The notes under the pieces: generated by a model | The model's input: the letters and a program-made list of their open reading frames with translations, nothing else | Told to the model about the DNA's origin: nothing | Databases searched by the model: none | Program-made: the position numbers and the translations under genes | Shown here: piece after piece, positions 57,025 through 64,000 of the stretch | Position numbering within the stretch: position 1 is the stretch's first letter | Layout: every line of letters begins with the position of its first letter | Assembly (NCBI GenBank): GCA_015499995.1 | Contig: JADNRV010000089.1 | Location: 124,001-188,000, forward strand | DNA length: 64,000 nt | DNA from: Flammula alnicola | Taxonomy: Eukaryota; Basidiomycota; Agaricomycetes; Agaricales; Strophariaceae | Direction: 5' to 3'

Positions 57025-58946
57025 TTCTCTGTTGGGTGTTGGGTTTCGGTCGGACTTGGAGCGGGCCTGCCTTCATCGACGGCTGGGCATTTGGTTGTTA
57101 TCGGCGTGGACGAGGGATGCTTTGAGAGTGGCTCCGTTCATGTCGTTACACCAGATCTTCAGGATTTCTTCCAAAACACCTCTTCTACGATCGCATGCAC
57201 TGCTTTGTATCCTTTTGCGTTCCTCCGCCTCCATCCCACACCGCGTGTCGCTCCTACTTCTCTCCGACATACTCGTCTTCAATGCTTTACAACGCCGCAT
57301 GTCTCAAATCACACTAGGCCCATCTCAACAACACGCATGGTATTCGACTATGCGCACATGCCAACCCCTCCGCAATCTTAAAACGCCCTCGAATAGGGCA
57401 TATCCACCTGTCTGGCTTTATACTTAGCCCCCGCCGATATTGGCCCCGCCGTCGACCGTTCGGTGTCGTTGGTGCACCATGCCATGTCATTATGCACGTC
57501 ATATCCTGTCGGTCATATACGTTGTCTTTCGCCACACGTACTCCTTATCTTCCGTTCCGTTCTTCTATTTTTTTCTTTCTATTTGCTTCAACTCGTTTTG
57601 TTCTCTCGGATTGTATGGTTTATGCTTCTCTCCCTTTTCTTCTGGCTGTTATATTCTTCCTCTTTTATCTTCCTCTCTCTCGATTTCGTCTCTCCAGCTC
57701 GATTTGTCGGCTCCTTCGTTCGGTCCGTTTGGCATGATCATCTTGGAATGGTCTACGACGCAAGGGCACGTCGTACTGTGACACACGCCTCTTCTACGTT
57801 GTGCCGCTCCTCCATTCTGCCCTTCCTTCCTTCCTTCCATTCCTCGATGTCTCCCTGCTCATATCTCGCTTTGTCCCAAATCCAGAAATTATCCACGGAC
57901 CCCTGCTACATACACAACATAACGCTCAATACACCCCCATCCCCACCCATCCATTCATCCAATTGTGCCATAACAACAACCATATTATTCCGGCCCCGAG
58001 TTACATCGTAAATCACATATCTACATACCTACTACCTACCTAGCTACATTTCACTACATCGTACTTATACTAACTATGACCTCCTACTTAGGCCTAGGCA
58101 TATCGAATCATGTTTCTCTGTCAGATTTCTCCTTTCTTTTTCTTTTTCATTCTCGCTACATAATCTTTTTTGTTGAAATTGTACTCATCCTCTCTTTGTG
58201 TGTCTGCATCCGTTCTCTGTCTATTGTCTCTCTGAATCTCGTCTCTGTCTGTCTGTCTACAACTCTTTTTGTGTCTTGATTTCCTGGAATATATATTGAT
58301 TCTCTGGTTTATGTTTTTCGTTCTTTTTAGTGTTTACGTATGCTTCGATGGATGTTGTATCTATACTTGAGTTACTATTGCAATGCACAATCGACGTGTT
58401 GACGATGTAGAAATCGAAGCTTGAGCTTGAGGCCTTGAGATTTCAATAATATGGCTATACCAAAGGCGGCGTAGTACGTGGTAGAGATATGAATGCTGAC
58501 TCGAGGCAGTCCATCACTGTTTTTTTTTTCACGTCTTTGCTTACTCGTCATTACCGCTTCTATCGAAGAAATAGAGTCGTGCTTAATTTAAGGACGGTAA
58601 AACGATGGGGAGGGTGTATCTTTGGGACATATTATACAAAGCTCGCAGACTTTGCGCAGGCTGCGGGACGGGAGAGCTCAGGCGCTCAGTTTATTCTTCC
58701 TTTCCCGATGAGACACCCCTTTTAACTCCTATTTCCCATCTCCTTTCTTCACGCTCAAGTGAACGTAGTCCGGAGAATTACTATAAATGTCAGTATCTGT
58801 AAGTACAGTGCTTGCTCGAACATTTACATCAGCCCTGAAAAATATTTCGCACGAGTGCGGCACCGTTGAAACCCTTCTCCACTCATCTTTGTCCTCGTTT
58901 CTTTCACGCGCCTTTTCCAACTACATGCCAGTTTACCATAATCCCA
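57025..58946. other. 1.9-kb CT-rich gap, no gene seen
   Basis: The sequence is strongly T/C-biased on the plus strand with TCTCT and TCTGTCTG runs. It may hold a long CDH1 3' UTR. A GAAGCTTGAGCTTGAGG word lies near 58417. No coding or structured RNA is recognised. Confidence 0.45.
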
Positions 58947-59891
58947 ATGAACCCAGCTGATGGAATATTCATGAGTATTGCTGAGGCTATCGGGCCTGGG
59001 AGCAATTTAAAGAGCTTTGAGGTGCGTGGACGTGACTTGTTCGCCTTTTCGAAATGCCCATGATCCACCTGGGTGCTTGTTTCTCTAGGAGGTCCGAATG
59101 GAAGATTACATCAAGGCGTATCAGACTACAGGTCATCGTCCAGCACCATGTCCGCAGGAGCCAGTAGATGAGTTGGCACGGAAAGCATTGAACCTGCCAC
59201 CATTATTCAAACCGAAAACAGTCTCTGCGTCGTCGTCGCCGACTACCTTCGGTTCTTCTGTCACTCTTAGTGCGAGAACAAGAATAATCAATCCTGCTGA
59301 GCTACCTCCAGGACAAGAGTTTCGTGTGACCACAGTGGCCGGAGAGAAGTATCAATCTATGTGTTGTATGACGGAGTACGAGAATTTCAGTCATGAGGTG
59401 CGTTTACTCAAACTTGCCTCGAGAAACCCCAATTCTCAATCGTTATAGGAACTGAGATATTATACGTATCTTACTGGAAATATCAAGCCTCCACTTCCCA
59501 TTAAAATGGAACCTTTTGTTCAGCCTGTGAAATCGCCCCAACATCTGGCGCCCCCACCGGCCGAAGACAAGCTACAAAACATCACTGCACAACCAGGATA
59601 CGAAAAGCATAGTCCTGAGGTACGAATGCGTCTCTTCCTCTCCGTCGTCCAAGGCTCAGCTCCGGAACCGCTGTGCATCAGGAATTTCGTATTGCATATC
59701 TCCTTTATAGGAGGGAACTAACGTCCGCAGAACTAATTCAGTTCCAAAATCCCTCCGTCTCTACACCCATACATCCACCACCACCTGCTACGCCGATAGT
59801 GAGCACCCCGCTCTCTATGTCGGCCCTTCCCCACCCCGTCTACGCCTCCGCAACACCCTCGATACCCAAATTCAATTTTGGATTCAAGTAG
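58947..59891 (+). CDS. Nucleoporin-like protein with repeated EELR motifs
   Basis: Four exons: 58947-59021, 59089-59397, 59449-59619 and 59682-59891, all in phase, giving 254 residues. Each intron falls at the same point of a recurring motif: SFE|EVRMEDY, TEYENFSHE|ELRYYTY, and PGYEKHSPE|EFRIAY. The YxxFSxEELR pattern recalls the short motif around FSPEELR in Nup98/Nup100-type nucleoporins. The C-terminus is Pro-rich and ends in PKFNFGFK, with one degenerate FG-like signal. I infer a pore-associated protein but would not exclude an unrelated one. It is about 390 bp upstream of SPT7 on the same strand. Confidence 0.6.
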
Positions 59892-60282
59892 TCCCAAGCC
59901 TCACTCGACTCGGTGGTGCACATCCTCCGTGCGAAACACACCATTATGTCTGCCCCATCTAGCCCGCAGCTTGCTTAACGAATCGAACAACCTATTGGGT
60001 GCTCATCTTGTGCTTGATTTTTCTTGTAGTATGCGTTTTTACTTTGGTCTTGTAGCAATAACAAGAATCTCCTTTTTCAGTGGTGTAATTATATGATCGC
60101 CCATAAAGTTACTCTTGTCAAGATAAAAATGCCGACGGCCTGAATCTGGCATAGAACGTTTGATGAATTTGATATCAGTATCATTATGAAGGCAAACTGA
60201 TGTCCTTGGCGCAATCAAATGGTAGAAGAGTGGCACGCTTCCGAAATCGAATAATGCATTTATTTGCGGTTGTTTGCATTGG
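59892..60282. promoter_or_regulatory. Intergenic region before SPT7
   Basis: Short gap with the presumed SPT7 promoter. Nothing else is recognisable. Confidence 0.4.
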
Positions 60283-63200
60283 ATGACATCGGACAATGAA
60301 GCGGGATTTCAACGGGTCTCTTCTTGCAACCAACGGTCATCGTCGTCTGCGTCGAGGATGAATGTAAGTGTTTGGGACACGAATCCATCCTAGAAACTTT
60401 CTAAACCCCTTCAGAATCTCCTAAGGACTCTTACGGCAAGCCATGTCAAGCCAGCGGCGGACCTAAGGCTCCTCTTGACCACAGTGAAGGAGGGTCGGGT
60501 GCGTGGAAATGCTTTGACCCGGATACGGCGTCTGACTTGTTGGATATTACAGCGTCAGAGCTACGATGCCAAACTCTCCGATCCATTTTATGATTCATTA
60601 GAAGGTCTCTTGTTGGATTTGAAGTCCATCACCATTGTACGTCATGCCACTTAACTTATTTACCGACGCGTCTGAGGGGTTATTTCAAATATAGGACAAC
60701 CGCGATGCTGAGGCTTTCCTCAAGCCAGTGTCGAAGGCAGAAGTACCGGACTACTATGATGGTAATGTGTGCTTTTTAGTCGCGCTGCACCTCGCTAATG
60801 TTGTCCATACAGTCATTCAGAACCCGATGGACTTCCAGACCATGCTCAAGAAGGTCAAACAGAAACAATACAAATCGAAACGCGAGTTTAAGGATGACCT
60901 GGATCTCATTTGGAACAATTGCTTGACCTATAATGCTGCTGAAGTGGGTCCAAGTCTTCCTCAGTTGTCTGTGGGTTACTAAACTCGATTGTAGAACCAT
61001 CCGCTAAGACCATGCGTTAAACGGTTAAGGATCAAAGCTGAGAGGTTATTGAAGCATATCACAGATCGTAAAGAGCGGACAGACCCTCCCATCCCGTCCG
61101 ACCTTCCTACTCCTACAGGCATCGCTCGTCCTCGAATTAACGGCAGCAACGGATATATCAACGGTCGATCCTCCCACACCCGTTCTCCGTCACTAAACAT
61201 GGTCTCCAAGCCCAACACCCCATCCTCTTCACTGGCCAGAGCATCTATTACAATACCGGCAAAGTCTCTTCGTGATATACCATTTCTCGATACCCCGGCC
61301 ATAATTCGTACCCCCGAAGGAATGGCAATGTTTATGGATCTCGACCGTGAGGCTGGCTCTGTGCAACCCAAAAGCACCATCGCGCGTACATTACGGGAGT
61401 TGGCTCCTCTTGTGGAGTACGACAGCGATAATGAACCACCCGACAACTCTGCTATGATGGTTGATGGTCTAATAACTGGAGATAAGCGTAAATTGTGCGT
61501 AAACAGTATGTCTTGCTCTACATTTTAGTGAACTGAACCATTGTAATTGTAGAAACGGATCGTCCGACCGTCGTCCACGAAAAAAGGCAAGATTTATGAC
61601 CCAATATCCTACTCCTCTTCCCAACGCCGACGACAAAGATGATCTGTCGCAACTGTGGTGGGGTGCTGTTCAATCTGACACTCTCCTTGGTAATGGTCTT
61701 CCTGGAATTCCTTTTGGCCCTTCCTCCAGTTCGCCGTCACATCGAAAGAAGGATCGCCTCGCACCCAAAGTAAAGCGCGCGAAGGGCTCAAAAGGACAGC
61801 AGCAACAGCTATCGCCACAGAACCCGAAATCGCTCTTATCGATGATGAATACGAATATCAAGACTATGCGACGTGTCCGGCATACCCATGCTAAATTTGC
61901 GGCCTTGAACGCCATGACCGCACCGCCAGAAGATGAGGATCAGGGTGGCGAGAGTGGGCTGTATGGTGCTCCTGGGGGTACTGGTACAGGTCCTCGAGCG
62001 CCAGGCACAGCTACAGTACCCTCTGTTGGGTCAGGCTTTGGGCTGGGCGATGAGGAGGTCGTCAATGATAACATCGACGAAGCTCCGTGGACAGCTGGTA
62101 GAGGGAAGGGTAAATTGAAGTCGAATGTCAGCGGGATAGAGATCGGTGAGACGAATGCGTCGGATTGTCTGCATTGGACAACGAACAAGATCTTGGAGCA
62201 TTCTGGATTTCAAGGTCAGTTTTACTCATTGCCCTCAAGAATCAAGTGTTTAATTTTGCAATTTTATCTCTAGGCACTTCAACCATGGCTTTCGACGTTC
62301 TCGCTGATGTCGCCGCTGAATATCTCCTGAATGTCGGTCGAACGATAAAGTTCCTCTCTGACAAGTTTGGGAAGACTATGACACCTGAGGTAACCCTTCA
62401 GCCCGCATTTCTACGTTCGCCTTCATCCTCATATTTTATTTTTCAGGAAATCATCTTACATACATTGTTTGAGAGTGGCTCTTCAAAGGTCCAGGATCTC
62501 GAACGCTATATCTCAGATGATATTGAGCGATATGGCACTCGGCTGGGTGAATTGGACAAGAAGCTGGTTAGCGCATATCGGGAAACTGTAAGTGTCATTT
62601 TTAAGTTGTTATTGCCATATTAATCTCTCCATAGACTGCTGGTGAAATTTTGGAGGACGAGGGCCTGTTCGAGGAAGAGGAAGAGGAAGAGACTGGCGCT
62701 CTGGCTATGTTCGTTGACCCCTTATTTCTTGAAACGCTGGAACTAACGTCTGCTGCAGTGGCGAATTTGCAGACCTTCTCGGAGAGGATTACCTTGGTTT
62801 ACGAGAGTTGGGAATTGCTGCGGAATTTGGGTTGTCCAATCTCAGTATACCAAAACGATTGCTCAAAGGCAAGAAGGGCCAGAACAAACCTACAGTGTTC
62901 GTCTTTTTCATTTCATCTTATCGTGGTCATTAAATGACGAGGTTGTATGAACAGTTCGAAACCCACGGAACCACCACCACCCTACCCACCACCTCCCCCC
63001 TTCATTCCGTTCACCGCAGGCAAAGTGGACGATCAAATTGGTTTGCTCAAGCCATACTATCAGAATCGTTTTGCGCTGCTCGCCGCTTCTACAGCTCCTC
63101 CTGCAGCGGCTGCCGTGCCATCGTTACCTGGTCCAATGCTCGGCCTCAGGGGGCCCTCTATCCATCCTCCTCCTATGCTGCCGCCGCCTGTGCCTGGTAC

Positions 63201-63626
63201 ATTACCGCCTACCGGCACTGACCAAACCCTCTTCTTCCAAATCCACTACCATACCCACCACCACATCCGGAGCTCGTATTACCGGACGACCCGCCCAATC
63301 CCGCTCAAGTCAAGATGGGACCCATCGGACAGATTGTCAAAGCTGGCGCGATGACTGGAGCAGCGAAGAAGAAAGCGAAAGTCGCCCCAGAGGGAACGCC
63401 CGTCCTCAGTGGTGCCGCACCTCCAGGAGCCGTTGGGGTATCTGCGAGTGGTACCACGCCGGGCATTTCTCCGAAGAAGAAGAAAGGCAATACAGGTGTT
63501 GGGTCTGGGAATGGGCGGAAGAAGAAGGATGGCTCAGCTGGAGCTGCGGGCGCGGGTTATGGACATGGACCTGGACCTGGACAGAGTGGCCCTGTGATGC
63601 CTGCTGTCGTCTTCGCCAGTGCATAA
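60283..63626 (+). CDS. SPT7: Spt7, SAGA complex bromodomain subunit
   Basis: ATG 60283 starts a small exon (60283-60363) spliced to 60415-60498 and 60553-60636. A bromodomain follows: [17 protein letters not shown], then [22 protein letters not shown], then [11 protein letters not shown]. Next come a long disordered middle and a [18 protein letters not shown] block. The histone-fold follows ([25 protein letters not shown]), which pairs with another SAGA subunit. An acidic [10 protein letters not shown] run, then [18 protein letters not shown] and a proline-rich tail ending in PKKKKGN complete it. This order is that of fungal Spt7. Near 63221-63230 the frame shifts by one base relative to the downstream [13 protein letters not shown] tail. 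The protein acts in the nucleus in the co-activator that acetylates and deubiquitinates histones. Confidence 0.88.
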
Positions 63627-64000
63627 AGCAAGCTGCGAAGCTGGACAGTGGGCGCGCATGTAAGATGAGACTGCTTTCTTTGTTATTCTACCCTTTGTCT
63701 TTGGACATGGATTGGATTTTGTACCAACAATTTTTACCTCGTTATCCGAATATTGCAGCTTCTGGTCGAATGGCCACAGCCTGCAGATTCATCTGCTTGT
63801 TCTATGGACATTTATCGCCGCAGGGCAGTGCTCGACAGACATACACTGCCCGCGGCCGTGCGGCCCGTGCCATTGTAATGGACGGATCTAGCCGGGTCAC
63901 GAAATCTTATCAGTGTATCGCATCTAGATTCCTTTTAGGGGAGCTGTGCTCACCATTGGAGCATTATAAACTGCTGTCTGGGACTTTGGAATACTACACG
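63627..64000. other. 3' flank of SPT7, no gene seen
   Basis: No coding evidence before the window ends. Confidence 0.4.

Noticed and set aside
1..64000. tRNA genes, CRISPR arrays or bacterial-type operons
   Set aside because: I found no tRNA T-loop pattern in a cloverleaf context and no regularly spaced repeats; the DNA is clearly eukaryotic.

Overview
This window looks like nuclear DNA from a mushroom-forming basidiomycete (Agaricomycetes). Nearly every gene is cut by many short introns of about 45-75 bases with GT..AG ends. The families fit that group: HSPA12-type Hsp70-like proteins, F-box proteins, paired P450s, a secreted cysteine-rich protein built from micro-exons, a trypsin-fold protein with a coiled-coil insert, and a DDE-like transposon protein. 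Genes lie on both strands and nothing suggests operons. All calls come from reading the sequence; no database search was run.

Layout. 0-4.9 kb: a multi-exon transposon-type gene (zinc ribbon plus DDE-like core) followed by an ACGGGT-rich end with a 19-bp palindrome, which abuts and truncates the first of two tandem Hsp70-like genes. 4.9-10.2 kb: that tandem pair, the first truncated and the second apparently complete. 10.2-13.5 kb: a ~90-bp degenerate tandem repeat and the trypsin-like gene. 13.9-17.4 kb: Rex4-type exonuclease and an SLC25 mitochondrial carrier. 18-20.6 kb: a third, complete Hsp70-like gene. 20.7-27.6 kb: coiled-coil protein, tandem ABC ATPase, membrane protein. 28 kb: U6 snRNA. 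28.5-32.1 kb: F-box gene and a secreted cysteine-rich gene. 32-41 kb: a sparse, repeat-marked stretch holding two tandem P450 genes with a probable MITE between them. 41.5-50 kb: CMC4, a Ser/Thr-rich membrane protein, acireductone dioxygenase and a vacuolar M28 protease. 50.6-54.5 kb: F-box pseudogene, an unknown protein and a MIT-domain protein. 55-63.6 kb: the APC/C activator Cdh1, a nucleoporin-like protein and SAGA subunit Spt7.

The 13.9-17.4, 41.5-50 and 54-63.6 kb stretches read as conserved housekeeping DNA. The 0-13.5, 18-20.6, 28-41 and 50.6-52.5 kb stretches are accessory, with duplication, decay and mobile DNA.

The most useful results are genes that only appear after splicing by eye: U6 snRNA, CMC4 (74 aa, first exon of 12 nt) and the 8-exon secreted protein with 16- and 14-nt exons. 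Others are a 10-nt exon in the carrier, a 14-nt exon carrying the P450 I-helix motif, a GC-AG intron in the ABC gene, and loss of a splice acceptor in the first P450. I did not find a coherent new multi-gene system. The nearest candidate is the Hsp70-like array beside the trypsin-like protein, and that link is speculative.
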